NCBI GenBank assembly: GCA_029785825.1
Contig: JAFLYY010000001.1
Location: 585,374-649,373, forward strand
Direction of reading: 5' to 3'
Source of the DNA: Nitrososphaerota archaeon
GTDB lineage: Archaea > Thermoproteota > Nitrososphaeria > Nitrososphaerales > Gagatemarchaeaceae
DNA length: 64,000 nt
In this document: in pieces, positions 1-8,634 of the stretch
Numbering within the stretch: position 1 is the first letter of the stretch
Layout: the number at the start of each line of letters is the position of its first letter
Program-made: the position numbers and the translations under genes
The notes under the pieces: model-generated
Databases searched by the model: none
What the model saw: the letters and a program-made list of their open reading frames with translations, nothing else
What the model was told of the DNA's origin: nothing

Positions 1-1
1 C

Positions 2-1144
2 GCGCTCGTCCCGTTGGCTTACTGGTACCGGACTGCTAACTCGATCCTTTCTGTCTCCAAGCCACATGCGACGGCCTATACGCTCCTCTCCACGGAGGCC
101 TCGAAGCTGGTCGCGGGCTATTTCCTGATCTTTGTCCTCAGATGGGGTCTCCCTGGGGTCCTGCTTTCGCTGTCTCTCTCCAACGTCGTCCAGGCAGGGC
201 TGGGGACCTACCTTGCCCGGGGGACCTTCGAAGGCTCCCTCTCCCTGGACCAGCTCAAGGTCTGGTTCGGAAGCGCGTGGCTCCCGCTGCTGGACATGAC
301 CCCGTCGATAGTCATCTTGGCCGACACCTATGTGGTGTTCCTCGTGACGGGAGGGTACACGGTCTCAGGCTACTACCAGGCCGCCTTCGTTATCGCGTCG
401 ATGGTCGGATATTCGCGATATCTGTCCTATGCGCTCTACCCCATGCTGCTCAAGGGGGAGGCTGAGAGGGTGATCGGGGTCCTCTTCGACCTCATGATGA
501 TGGTCGGGATCCCCATGGCGGTGGGCGTTTCGGCCCTTGCCCCGGAGTTCCTCTACCTGCTGTCGAAGCAGTACGTGGTGACGTCGGTCCCGCTCATGAT
601 CCTCGCCTTCTCCGCGCTTGCGAGCGCAGTCTTTTCCCTCCTCGACTACTCCCTCATAGGGAAGGACAAGTCGGACATAGCTGAAGGGAACAGGTTCGGA
701 AACCTCCTGAAGGGGAACCTCTTCTTCGTACCGGTGATGAACCTGACCTACGGGGTCATCTACCTCGCCGGCGTCGCGGCGGTCGCCTACTTCGGCATCT
801 CCTTCGGGTACTCCTACCCGCTCATCATTACGCTCTGGGCTGCTGGCCAGCTCATCCTGAACCTCCTGTTCGTGGTGCTGAAGGTCAGGAGGCTGGGTCT
901 GAGGTCCTTCGCAGGGACAGGAAGACCCCTGGCCTACTACACGCTGTCGGCGGCGGCCATGGCCGCGACGGTCCGCGCGGTTGGTCCGTCGCTTCTGGGC
1001 TTCTCCATGCCCACGATAGACTACGCGGTACGGCTCATGCTCCTGATAGCCGTGGGGATGGCCGTCTACTTCGGCATCCTCGCGGCCGTCGATAAGCGTT
1101 CGAGAGAACGGATCGCGAAGGTGCCGGGCATCTTCCTGCCGTAG
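2..1144 (+). CDS. Polysaccharide flippase, Wzx/MATE-like (C-terminal part)
   Basis: The reading frame is open to the left edge, so the N-terminal half is missing; the TTG at 14 is probably not the true start. The remaining ~380 residues contain about nine hydrophobic segments with short charged loops and no soluble domain, which fits the C-terminal half of an oligosaccharide-lipid flippase of the MOP superfamily. Such proteins move lipid-linked glycans across the cytoplasmic membrane. The following genes encode sulfotransferases and glycosyltransferases, which supports a surface-glycan role. The exact substrate cannot be read from the sequence. Confidence 0.7.
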   Translation, partial: ALVPLAYWYRTANSILSVSKPHATAYTLLSTEASKLVAGYFLIFVLRWGLPGVLLSLSLSNVVQAGLGTYLARGTFEGSLSLDQLKVWFGSAWLPLLDMTPSIVILADTYVVFLVTGGYTVSGYYQAAFVIASMVGYSRYLSYALYPMLLKGEAERVIGVLFDLMMMVGIPMAVGVSALAPEFLYLLSKQYVVTSVPLMILAFSALASAVFSLLDYSLIGKDKSDIAEGNRFGNLLKGNLFFVPVMNLTYGVIYLAGVAAVAYFGISFGYSYPLIITLWAAGQLILNLLFVVLKVRRLGLRSFAGTGRPLAYYTLSAAAMAATVRAVGPSLLGFSMPTIDYAVRLMLLIAVGMAVYFGILAAVDKRSRERIAKVPGIFLP

Positions 1145-1189
1145 ACCCCACGCGCCGGACCGGTCCCCCGGGGCCGGACGGTCATCAGC

Positions 1190-2149
1190 TCACCCCAACA
1201 GCAAGCTGTTCGCCCCACAGTAGTCAAGGGTGGAGCCGTAGTCGCCGTCAAGCATGGATGCCAGGTCAGGTGGGATCGCCCTCGCGGTTTCCTCTTCGCT
1301 GGGTGGAGAGCTCCCTCTCCGGGCGGTCCCTGCGCGCTCCCCGAGCCCCTTCAGGGGGTTGAGCTTCCCCAGCGGCTTCCGTAACGGCCCTTTCCCTTCC
1401 GGGTCCGCGGTGTTCAGGAAGTATCTGACCGGGGTCATCACTGTCCTGGTCAGCCGGAGGTAAGGCGCCGCCGTCCTCCGTTGGTACTCGTCCAACGACT
1501 TCATTCTGCCGGCGTTCGAGCGGAGCGGCTCGACGTCGACCGCCTCCACCCCCAGGAACTCGAAGACCCGGCGCATGACCTGCTCCGGCCGTTCCGAGAG
1601 GGACTTGTTGTCCACCACCTTGACCGAGTCGCCGAACAGCCGATGATATGACGTCAGCATCTCCCGGAAGAGAAACGGGCTGGCCTGGGGCCTGAACCTT
1701 TTCTCGATCCACCGGTGGAAGTCCGACTCCAGGTGGTAGGGGAAGCCGTGGAAGTAGAGGCTCAGCAGCCTGTCCTTCTGCTCCCTGACCATGAATATGA
1801 GCTTGGCTTTGGGGGAGAATCGCCAGAGCTTCTCGGGGAAGACCGGCGGCCAGATGTACGACTGGCTCCCTTCGGCTCTGTACCGGGCCCCCTTCGCCTT
1901 CTCCAGGCGGCCCCTGTACTGCTTCATGTCAAGGTAGTTGAAGTATGGCCGTTTCATCTGGTGGTGGTGGTCCCTTGCCCAGGCCGGAACGTCGATTCCC
2001 ACAGCCAGCGTGTTGGGCTCCTTCGGCTCCATCATGTAGATGGCGGGGTTCTGCTTCAGATAGTCACAGAGCGCCGTGGTGCCGCACTTCGGAAACCCGG
2101 GGACGAAGAGGTTGGGCTTCCAGTCCTCAGGCCCTTCTTCCGTGCTCAC
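1190..2149 (-). CDS. Sulfotransferase (PAPS-dependent family), copy 1
   Basis: 319 residues. Near the N-terminus (about 18-25) is PKCGTTAL, the 5'-phosphosulfate-binding loop typical of PAPS-dependent sulfotransferases, followed by an EPKEPN segment. A later RxQxxRLLSLYFH stretch resembles the 3'-phosphate-binding region. It probably transfers sulfate from PAPS to a sugar hydroxyl of a surface glycan. A paralogue lies at 3167-4207; the two share 120 bp of identical DNA over the PAPS loop although the rest is clearly diverged. The ATG at 2149 starts just before the conserved loop and fits the family. The acceptor is unknown. Confidence 0.8.
   Translation of the reverse strand: MSTEEGPEDWKPNLFVPGFPKCGTTALCDYLKQNPAIYMMEPKEPNTLAVGIDVPAWARDHHHQMKRPYFNYLDMKQYRGRLEKAKGARYRAEGSQSYIWPPVFPEKLWRFSPKAKLIFMVREQKDRLLSLYFHGFPYHLESDFHRWIEKRFRPQASPFLFREMLTSYHRLFGDSVKVVDNKSLSERPEQVMRRVFEFLGVEAVDVEPLRSNAGRMKSLDEYQRRTAAPYLRLTRTVMTPVRYFLNTADPEGKGPLRKPLGKLNPLKGLGERAGTARRGSSPPSEEETARAIPPDLASMLDGDYGSTLDYCGANSLLLG
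2004..2123. repeat. 120-bp exact repeat, copy 1 (in sulfotransferase 1)
   Basis: Base-for-base identical to 3993-4112, same orientation. It encodes 40 residues covering the PAPS-binding loop. Bases on either side differ, so the identity is sharply bounded. Confidence 0.95.
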
Positions 2150-2183
2150 AGCCGATCCGAGCGGGCGAAACCCGCACCGCTTT

Positions 2184-2195
2184 GAAAACGTTTTC
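2184..2195. promoter_or_regulatory. Perfect 12-bp palindrome GAAAACGTTTTC upstream of sulfotransferase 1
   Basis: An AT-rich palindrome in an otherwise GC-rich 137-bp gap, about 40 bp before the ATG at 2149. Its position could suit a core promoter or an operator for the minus-strand gene; no protein can be assigned. Confidence 0.3.
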
Positions 2196-2286
2196 CGGTA
2201 TCCGTTATGCGACGCCTCTGTCGGAGGCGCCGGCTACCCCGCTACCGCCCTTGGCGTCCGCAGCACGGTCTCCCTGGTCTCCGGCT

Positions 2287-3009
2287 CTACCGCGCCGGAG
2301 GTCTGGCGTCATGACCGGGACCCGGGGTGGCCCGCAGCAGCCCGACCTCGCGCCCGTTGACCACCCTGACGCTCTTCTCGTCCACCCTCTCCATCCCGAA
2401 CCTCCCGACCAGCTCGTCGCCGGTGTCCGCGCCGTGGTACTCCACGACGCACGGAAACCCTATCCTGTCAAGCTTGAGGAGCTCCTTCTCGCCTCCTTCG
2501 CAGTCTATCTCGGCGAAGTCGAAAGGCAGCTCACGGAGATGCTTTAGGTCGAAGCGTTCGTTGTAGACGACGGCGTCCCAGTGGTTGCTTTCCATGTTGG
2601 CCCTGAGGACGTCAGCAGACCCCTTCAGATAGTCGTCCGACTCCACGCAGATGAACCTGGTGGCGCCGTGAGACGCGTAGAAGGCCGCGCTCTCGCCCTG
2701 GCCCGCTCCCACGAGGAGGACCGTCTTGTTCCTGAGAGGGAACTGGGGGAGGTAATATTTCTCCCACTTTCCCCACTCCATCACAAGCGTCTTCGCGTAC
2801 ACTTCGTCGAGGGCGAGCGTCCAGCCGCCGCGGGCGAGCCTCAGGCGTCCCGGCTCGTCGGAGACGCGGAACCGGTACCGCTGGCGGAGCAGGGACGGAA
2901 GGTTCCAGACGGCGTAGGTCCCGTCCACGAACTTCAAGACAGGAAGATGCCTCCTTTGCGATAGACCCAGGGCGATATTCATGCTCTTGGCGGCCTCTGA
3001 CCTGGGCAT
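2287..3009 (-). CDS. SAM-dependent methyltransferase-like protein (FkbM-like)
   Basis: 240 residues. Around residue 90 is VLLVGAGQGESAAF, a class I methyltransferase motif I, followed by an acidic residue at the end of strand 2 (CVESDD). FAEIDCEGGE around residue 165 resembles the motif in FkbM-type methyltransferases. It probably methylates a sugar or related acceptor. It lies between the two sulfotransferases, all on the minus strand, so a role in decorating the same glycan is a reasonable inference. The substrate is unknown. Confidence 0.65.
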   Translation of the reverse strand: MPRSEAAKSMNIALGLSQRRHLPVLKFVDGTYAVWNLPSLLRQRYRFRVSDEPGRLRLARGGWTLALDEVYAKTLVMEWGKWEKYYLPQFPLRNKTVLLVGAGQGESAAFYASHGATRFICVESDDYLKGSADVLRANMESNHWDAVVYNERFDLKHLRELPFDFAEIDCEGGEKELLKLDRIGFPCVVEYHGADTGDELVGRFGMERVDEKSVRVVNGREVGLLRATPGPGHDARPPAR

Positions 3010-3166
3010 ACTGTGCTACCACAGGTTGGCGTCGCGCCGCATTAAGTCTTGGGTAGGCGAGGGAGGTCAGTCCGCCCGCCATCAGATGTGGGCCACGCGC
3101 GTCCCTCTGTGACAGGACATCGATCAGCTCTCTACCCGCAGAGGCGACACATGGGAGCCCAGGGGT

Positions 3167-4207
3167 TCAGCCGTTGTTCTCTATCATGAGGCTCCGACTC
3201 CTGCAGAACTCGTACGCCTGGGCGTAGTCCTCGTCGAGCTTGGCTGCCAGCTCCTTGGGTATCAGGCTCTCCTCCGGGACCGCTTCGATTCGCCGCCTAC
3301 GGGGTCTTTCGACCTGCTCGCTCCCGCGCTTCATGACCTTCCTCAGAGGGTGGAGCTGGAACAGGCGGTTCAGAAACGGGGACCCGCGCCCCGGGTCGGC
3401 GGTGTTCCAGAGGTAGGTGACCGGCGTCCTGACGTCCCGGACGAACCTGTCTCGGCCGGAGCGGATGGCTCTGGCCTCCGGGCTCAGGGACTTCAGCTCT
3501 CCCACGTTCGACTGTATGGGAGTGACCTCAGCCCTGGTGACCCCCAGGAAGTCAGACACCGCGTCCATCACCTGCTGCGGGGACCGTTGCAGCGCGTCCC
3601 CCCCGACCACCCTCATGGAGTCTCCGAAAACGTGATAGAATGACGACAGCCTTTCGCTGTACAGGAACTTGCCGATTTCCGGTTCTACCCTTTCGCTCAC
3701 CCATCTGCGGAAGTCGGGCTCCCTGTGTTCCGTGTAGAGATAGAAGTACATGGAGACCAGCCTGCTCTTCTGCTCCCTTATCATGAACAGGAGCTTAGCC
3801 CTGGGCGAGAACTCCTTCAGCTTCCGCGGAAAGCGCCTGGGAAAGATGTAGTTCTGGGACCCTTCGGCCCTGTAGCGTGCGTCCGCGTGCCGCTCGAACT
3901 GCCGCCTGTAGGCCCGAAAGCCAAGGACCGAATAGTAGGGTCGCATCAACCTGAGGTGCCTGGACCCCCAAGCCGGTATCAGCTCCCCTTCGGCCAGCGT
4001 GTTGGGCTCCTTCGGCTCCATCATGTAGATGGCGGGGTTCTGCTTCAGATAGTCACAGAGCGCCGTGGTGCCGCACTTCGGAAACCCGGGGACGAAGAGG
4101 TTGGGCTTCCAGCTTCTTTGCTCTCCCGCCATGGCTGTTGCCTGGCCGTGGGGCGTTGATTGGCTTAGAAACGTTTCTTCCGGGCTGACCTGGCGCTCGT
4201 CAGGCAC
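3167..4207 (-). CDS. Sulfotransferase (PAPS-dependent family), copy 2
   Basis: 346 residues, paralogous to the protein at 1190-2149. It has the same PKCGTTAL phosphosulfate-binding loop, here about residues 42-49, after an extra ~25-residue N-terminal stretch. The middle (RxQKSRLVSMYFYLY) again matches the 3'-phosphate-binding region. The 40-residue core from WKPNLF to NTLA is identical to copy 1 at protein and DNA level, while flanking sequence has diverged, indicating recent recombination between the copies. It probably sulfates a different position or sugar. The start could be an internal ATG nearer the loop. Confidence 0.8.
   Translation of the reverse strand: MPDERQVSPEETFLSQSTPHGQATAMAGEQRSWKPNLFVPGFPKCGTTALCDYLKQNPAIYMMEPKEPNTLAEGELIPAWGSRHLRLMRPYYSVLGFRAYRRQFERHADARYRAEGSQNYIFPRRFPRKLKEFSPRAKLLFMIREQKSRLVSMYFYLYTEHREPDFRRWVSERVEPEIGKFLYSERLSSFYHVFGDSMRVVGGDALQRSPQQVMDAVSDFLGVTRAEVTPIQSNVGELKSLSPEARAIRSGRDRFVRDVRTPVTYLWNTADPGRGSPFLNRLFQLHPLRKVMKRGSEQVERPRRRRIEAVPEESLIPKELAAKLDEDYAQAYEFCRSRSLMIENNG
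3993..4112. repeat. 120-bp exact repeat, copy 2 (in sulfotransferase 2)
   Basis: Identical to 2004-2123. The two copies are about 2 kb apart in direct orientation, each inside a sulfotransferase gene. Confidence 0.95.
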
Positions 4208-4243
4208 CGGTCTGCGACCTAGGCCAAGAGCGGCCCCGAGGCT

Positions 4244-5017
4244 TCAACCGTCGGCTTCCTCGAACGAGTCGTCCAGTCTCAGGTGCTGGACGTACGCGTG
4301 GAGCACGCCTCTGGTCGAATCTATCCTCCGCCTCATCAGCTGTCTCGCGGCCGCGACGTCACCCGTTCGCGCCAGTATGAAGGCGGCCTTGAACGGCTCC
4401 TGAAACACGAGCCTCTCGAGCTGGTTCCTTGGGGTGAGGATGCCAATCTGGTAGCCGCACCTCGCGCTCTCGTACGTCTCTGCAGCCATGTCACGGCCCG
4501 ACAGGTGGTGGTAATAGTTCGAGGTCGGCGTCCTGACCCACCTGTACCCCTTCCTTTCCAAGAAGAGGCGCAGCCAGTCGTCTTCGTAGTAATGGATGCT
4601 GGGGAAGCGGATCCCCTTGGCGGCCCGCGTCCGGAGCAGGGTGGCGCCGGTGAACGCCCTGTCTACCGTGTCCAGCGGGCTCTTCCTTCCAAGGACCCGG
4701 TTCAGCGACTCCATCGCCGACAGCACGTTGTCCGCGTCCCTGTTCCCCGTGCCGACGACCTGCCTCCCTTCCACCGCCCCGACCCCTTCCTTCATCGCCG
4801 AGGTGACGTCACCGAACCAGGTCGACGTGAGCACGACGTCAGTGTCGACGAACGCGAAGCAGTCGGTGGAGACCTGCTCCACCAGCTTCTGCCTGGAGCG
4901 CCCCCTCCCTTTCGTCGAGTCTACGAGCAGCCTGTTGACCGGGATGACGTCCTCGAGGTGACGGGCGAACTCTTCGGAAAGCGGTTTCAGGGAGGGTACA
5001 CAGACGTCTATCTTCAT
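4244..5017 (-). CDS. Glycosyltransferase family 2-like protein
   Basis: 257 residues from the ATG at 5017. That start has a GAGGT ribosome-binding-like sequence five bases upstream and gives MKIDVCVPSLK, a typical GT-A beginning. The frame stays open to an ATG at 5143, but those 42 extra residues look unlike a glycosyltransferase. CFAFVDTDVVL (about residues 50-60) supplies a DxD metal/nucleotide-sugar motif and HYYEDDW (about 145-151) a candidate acid-base region. The C-terminus is helical and basic. A TATA-like element at 5161-5170 leaves the longer start possible. Donor and acceptor are unknown. Confidence 0.72.
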   Translation of the reverse strand: MKIDVCVPSLKPLSEEFARHLEDVIPVNRLLVDSTKGRGRSRQKLVEQVSTDCFAFVDTDVVLTSTWFGDVTSAMKEGVGAVEGRQVVGTGNRDADNVLSAMESLNRVLGRKSPLDTVDRAFTGATLLRTRAAKGIRFPSIHYYEDDWLRLFLERKGYRWVRTPTSNYYHHLSGRDMAAETYESARCGYQIGILTPRNQLERLVFQEPFKAAFILARTGDVAAARQLMRRRIDSTRGVLHAYVQHLRLDDSFEEADG

Positions 5018-5317
5018 CGCGGACCTCTTCCAGCGGGCGCCGTCCGCCTCGCCGTACGACGCGCAAGCGGCCCCAGGAGCGCACCGGCCCGCAGGTCTTC
5101 CCTTATCTGGACACACGAGGCGGAGTTCATCTTGCTCCTTCAAGGCCGGGTCCTGGGCTGGAATTTAAGCTGCCTCCCCGCTGCCGTCCCCCGACCAGTC
5201 CGATCCGGAGAGGACTGCATGGCACGGGGGTGCTGTCGGCCCCCACCGGCCGGGACCTGGGGTCGCCGCCGCTTCATCCTTTAGTAGTCCGGCCGTGCGA
5301 CAGCGTACGACTGTTAC

Positions 5318-7162
5318 TTGTGCGGCATAGGCGGGTGCATAGGAGAACAGGCCACGAAAGAGCTCGTGGGGCGGATGTCGACGGTGACGAGGCACAGGGG
5401 TCCAGATGACTACGGCGACTATGTCGACCGGGGGGTGGCGCTCTTCTCGAACAGGCTGAGCATCATAGACGTGGAAGGCGGCCGCCAGCCGATCTTCAAC
5501 GAAGACGGGACCCTCGCCATTGTCTTCAACGGCGAGATATACAACTTCGAGGAGATCCGGGCCGGCCTCGAGTCGAAGGGGCACCGCTTCAGGACGAGGA
5601 CCGACACCGAGGTCATCCTTCACGGTTTCGAGGAGCACGGGGCGAAGGTCTTCGCCATGCTCGACGGCATGTTCGCCATAGCCATCTGGGACCTCAGGCA
5701 CAGGAGGCTGACCCTGGCCCGGGACCGCGCTGGGGTGAAGCCTCTCTACTATGCGAGGACGGGAAAGGGGGACCTCCTCTTCTGCAGCGAGGTCAAAGGG
5801 CTCCTGGCCCATCCGGACGTCGAGGCGGCGGTCAGCCGCGAAGGGCTGTACTATCTGATCTCGCTCTACTACATCCCGTTCGGGTTCACCCTCTTCTCAG
5901 GGGTCTACAAGGTCCCGCCGGGGCACTACTACGACTCATCGGCCGGGACGGTGACGGCTTACTGGGACCCGCGGGGGCTTAGCCCGACCCCGCCGCCAGA
6001 CCCCAAAGTGATCCGGGACGCCCTGGAGCAGTCTGTGAAGCGGCAGCTGGTCTCCGACGTCGAGGTGAGCTCGTTCCTCTCAGGGGGGCTGGACAGCTCT
6101 ACGGTCGCGGCTTTCGCTTCGAAGCACTACCCTCACAAGCTGAAGACCTTCTGCCTCGGCTTCGGGCACGAAGACGACGAGCTGTCTGACGCCAGGCTGG
6201 TGGCAGAGCGCTTCGGGACGGACCACCACGAGCTGATCGCCACCGACAGGGCGGCGCTGGAGCTCTACCCCGAGATGATCTGGCATTCGGAGCAGCCGAA
6301 GCTGAACACCTACTACTGGTTCGTCGACGAGTTCGCCAGCAGGTATGTGAAGGTCTGCCTGAGCGGACTAGGGGGGGACGAGCTCTTCTTCGGGTACCCT
6401 ACGTCGTCAAGGTTCACGGCGTTCCAGAAGGCGCAGCGCCTGATGAGCGTCCCCGGGGCTTCGCTCCTGTCGGCCTTCGCGACCGGAAAGAGGAAGAAGG
6501 TCATCGCCAGCGTCAAGGACAGGACCTCTTCGTACCTGACCATAGTGTCCCCCGTGTACGGTTCCATCGACGACACTGTCTTCTCCGGGCCCGTCTCCGC
6601 CGAACGGGCACGTCTGACCGACAGGATGCGGGCGTCGTTCTTCAGCGCGCCGGGTGCCGATTTCGTGCAGCAGGCGGTGTTCGCCGAGTTCAGCACGAAG
6701 CTCCCTGACGACTTCCTCGCCATGGAGGACGCGACCTCGATGGCGCACTCCCTCGAAGTAAGGGTTCCACTCCTGGACAACCAGCTGATGGACCTCATGC
6801 TCCCCGTACCGTATCGGTACAACTACGGGAGCGGGGCGGGGAAGGCTCTCCTCAGGGAGGCGATGGTCGGCGTCCTGCCGAAGGAGTGCTTCAAGAAGCC
6901 GAAGCACGGGTTCAGCCTGGACATCGTAAAATGGTGGCCGGGGGAGTTCGGCGAAGAGATCAGGAGCGTCGTCTCTGACTCGCAGACGGTGAAACAGTAC
7001 TTCGACGTCGGGGCCCTGAAGAGGCTGATGCCCTCGGCCAAGGAGTCGTACAGCACGGTCTCTCTCCTCTGGCACGTCTACGCTTTCCATATCTGGCACG
7101 AGCTCTTCGTGGAGAAGGGGAAGGAGAGGGTGATGGCTTCCGCCCCTCGGATTTCCAGCTGA
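5318..7162 (+). CDS. asnB: Asparagine synthase (glutamine-hydrolysing), AsnB family
   Basis: 614 residues. The TTG at 5318 places Cys at position 2 (MCGIGG), the nucleophile of the class II glutamine amidotransferase domain; RHRGPDD follows near residue 27. The C-terminal synthetase domain has SGGLDSS at about 256-262, the PP-loop for ATP. The family makes asparagine from aspartate, ATP and glutamine; members in glycan clusters often amidate sugar carboxylates. Because a UDP-sugar dehydrogenase that makes uronic acids is next door, a glycan-modifying role is possible. A TATA-like CTTTAG near 5280 fits a short leader. Confidence 0.9.
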   Translation: MCGIGGCIGEQATKELVGRMSTVTRHRGPDDYGDYVDRGVALFSNRLSIIDVEGGRQPIFNEDGTLAIVFNGEIYNFEEIRAGLESKGHRFRTRTDTEVILHGFEEHGAKVFAMLDGMFAIAIWDLRHRRLTLARDRAGVKPLYYARTGKGDLLFCSEVKGLLAHPDVEAAVSREGLYYLISLYYIPFGFTLFSGVYKVPPGHYYDSSAGTVTAYWDPRGLSPTPPPDPKVIRDALEQSVKRQLVSDVEVSSFLSGGLDSSTVAAFASKHYPHKLKTFCLGFGHEDDELSDARLVAERFGTDHHELIATDRAALELYPEMIWHSEQPKLNTYYWFVDEFASRYVKVCLSGLGGDELFFGYPTSSRFTAFQKAQRLMSVPGASLLSAFATGKRKKVIASVKDRTSSYLTIVSPVYGSIDDTVFSGPVSAERARLTDRMRASFFSAPGADFVQQAVFAEFSTKLPDDFLAMEDATSMAHSLEVRVPLLDNQLMDLMLPVPYRYNYGSGAGKALLREAMVGVLPKECFKKPKHGFSLDIVKWWPGEFGEEIRSVVSDSQTVKQYFDVGALKRLMPSAKESYSTVSLLWHVYAFHIWHELFVEKGKERVMASAPRISS

Positions 7163-7206
7163 CTTCTGCCAGCGAGCTTGTCGCGCGGCCGGTAGTGCGG
7201 ACCGGC

Positions 7207-8526
7207 TCACTTGGTCGGGACCCTGAGGGCCCGGCCCACTCCGCAGTAGACGAACCCTGCGGCCGTCGCCGCGGCCGGGTCGACCGAGTTCCTGGCGTCC
7301 ACGAGGGCGGCCTTGGCGCTGGCGGCCTTCGAAAGCGAAGCGAGGTCGAGCTCCTTGAACTCTGAGTGGGCCGTACCGAGGAGGATACAGTCGGCGCCCT
7401 TGGACGCTTCGAGCGCGCTCTTCGCCCCGAGGTAACCCAGGACCTCCTCCCCCCTGTACATCGGGTCGTAGACGGAGATCTCGGCCCCCATCGCGGAGAG
7501 CCTTTTCATCGCCCTTTCCACCGGGGTCAGCTGCACGTCCTTGACGTCGGGCTTGTAGGCGACCCCGAAGACCGCGACCTTCGACCCTCTGACTGTCTTC
7601 CCGACCCTGTTTAGCGCCTCGGAAGTGAGCTCCACCACGTGCTCTGGCATCCTGTCGTTGATCTCCCTCGCCATCCTCACCAGATAGGGGATGTCCCCAG
7701 CCTTGAGGGCCTCTGCTATCATGTAGTATGAGTTGCTCGGGAGGCATGGCCCCCCAACGCCGATCCCTGGGTAGTGGGGGACGAAGTTGTACTTTGTGGC
7801 ACAGGCGTCTATGACCTCCCTCGCGTCGATCCCGAGCCCTTCGAAGAGCAGCGCGAACTCGTTCGACAGCGCTATGTTCACGTCCCTGAATATGTTCTCG
7901 GTGAGCTTGACCGCGTTCGCGGTGCGCGGGGACGTCACCCGGATCGGCTCTACCCCGAGAGCCTCCCTGTAGAGCTCGACGACGACGGAAGCGCACTCGG
8001 GCCCGGTGGCCCCTATGATCCTCGGCAGGGACTTCATGTCTCTGAGTATCCTCCCGGGGTCGGACCTCTCTGGGCAGGCGGCGAGCCCGAAGTCGTGCGT
8101 AGCCCGGAGGCCCGACGACTCCAGCGTGGGGCCGATCAGGCCCTCCACTATCCCTGGCCCCACAGTGCTCTCGGTGATCACCACCGTCCCGCTTCTGAGC
8201 CCCTTTCCGATGTCTTCGGACGCACGTCTGACGGCGGAGTAGTCTGGGGTCTTCCCCTGGTCCACGGGGGTGGGGACGCATATCACGACGAAGTCGGAGT
8301 CGAATGCCCCTTCGGGGGACCGCGTAGCTTTCATGGTCCCGCTCTTGGCGTGCTTTCTCACAAGGTCTCCCAGGCCGGGCTCGTCGACGAACTTGCACCT
8401 CCCCGCGTTCGTGTCCGCTACCACCGAAGGGTCGATGTCGAAGCCTGTGACCTTCGCCCCGGCCTCTGCGAAGAGAGCGGCGGTCGGGAGCCCGATCCTC
8501 CCGAGGCCCACGACCGTTATCTTCAC
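7207..8526 (-). CDS. UDP-glucose/UDP-ManNAc dehydrogenase family
   Basis: About 439 residues from a GTG at 8526. The frame is open up to 8628, but the Rossmann fold starts directly with VKITVVGLGRIGLP, as usual in this family. GVGGPCLPS (Cys at about 261) carries the catalytic thiol of NAD-dependent four-electron nucleotide-sugar oxidation, and the Lys of VKLTEN is also present. The product would be a UDP-uronic acid for surface glycans. Neighbours are AsnB and a glycosyltransferase. A TATA-like element at 8629-8640 would give an RNA starting near 8610, so a start between 8598 and 8526 is preferred. Confidence 0.88.
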   Translation of the reverse strand: MKITVVGLGRIGLPTAALFAEAGAKVTGFDIDPSVVADTNAGRCKFVDEPGLGDLVRKHAKSGTMKATRSPEGAFDSDFVVICVPTPVDQGKTPDYSAVRRASEDIGKGLRSGTVVITESTVGPGIVEGLIGPTLESSGLRATHDFGLAACPERSDPGRILRDMKSLPRIIGATGPECASVVVELYREALGVEPIRVTSPRTANAVKLTENIFRDVNIALSNEFALLFEGLGIDAREVIDACATKYNFVPHYPGIGVGGPCLPSNSYYMIAEALKAGDIPYLVRMAREINDRMPEHVVELTSEALNRVGKTVRGSKVAVFGVAYKPDVKDVQLTPVERAMKRLSAMGAEISVYDPMYRGEEVLGYLGAKSALEASKGADCILLGTAHSEFKELDLASLSKAASAKAALVDARNSVDPAAATAAGFVYCGVGRALRVPTK

Positions 8527-8634
8527 GGCCCCCTGCTTCAGCCTCCGGGCGACGGTCCCGGGGGGGACCCTGAGCTGCTCGGTCTTCTCGGGAGCCAACT
8601 GGATACTAGCCCGCGGCCATCGGTGCACTTTATT

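Noticed and set aside
6407..8398. 663-codon open frame on the minus strand
   Set aside because: It covers the antisense of asnB and another frame of the UDP-sugar dehydrogenase, is very rich in Arg/Gly/Pro, and shows no family motif; high GC makes such frames common.
7774..8634. N-terminal extension of the glycosyltransferase frame
   Set aside because: It is the complementary strand of the dehydrogenase gene; the GT-A fold begins only after 8635.
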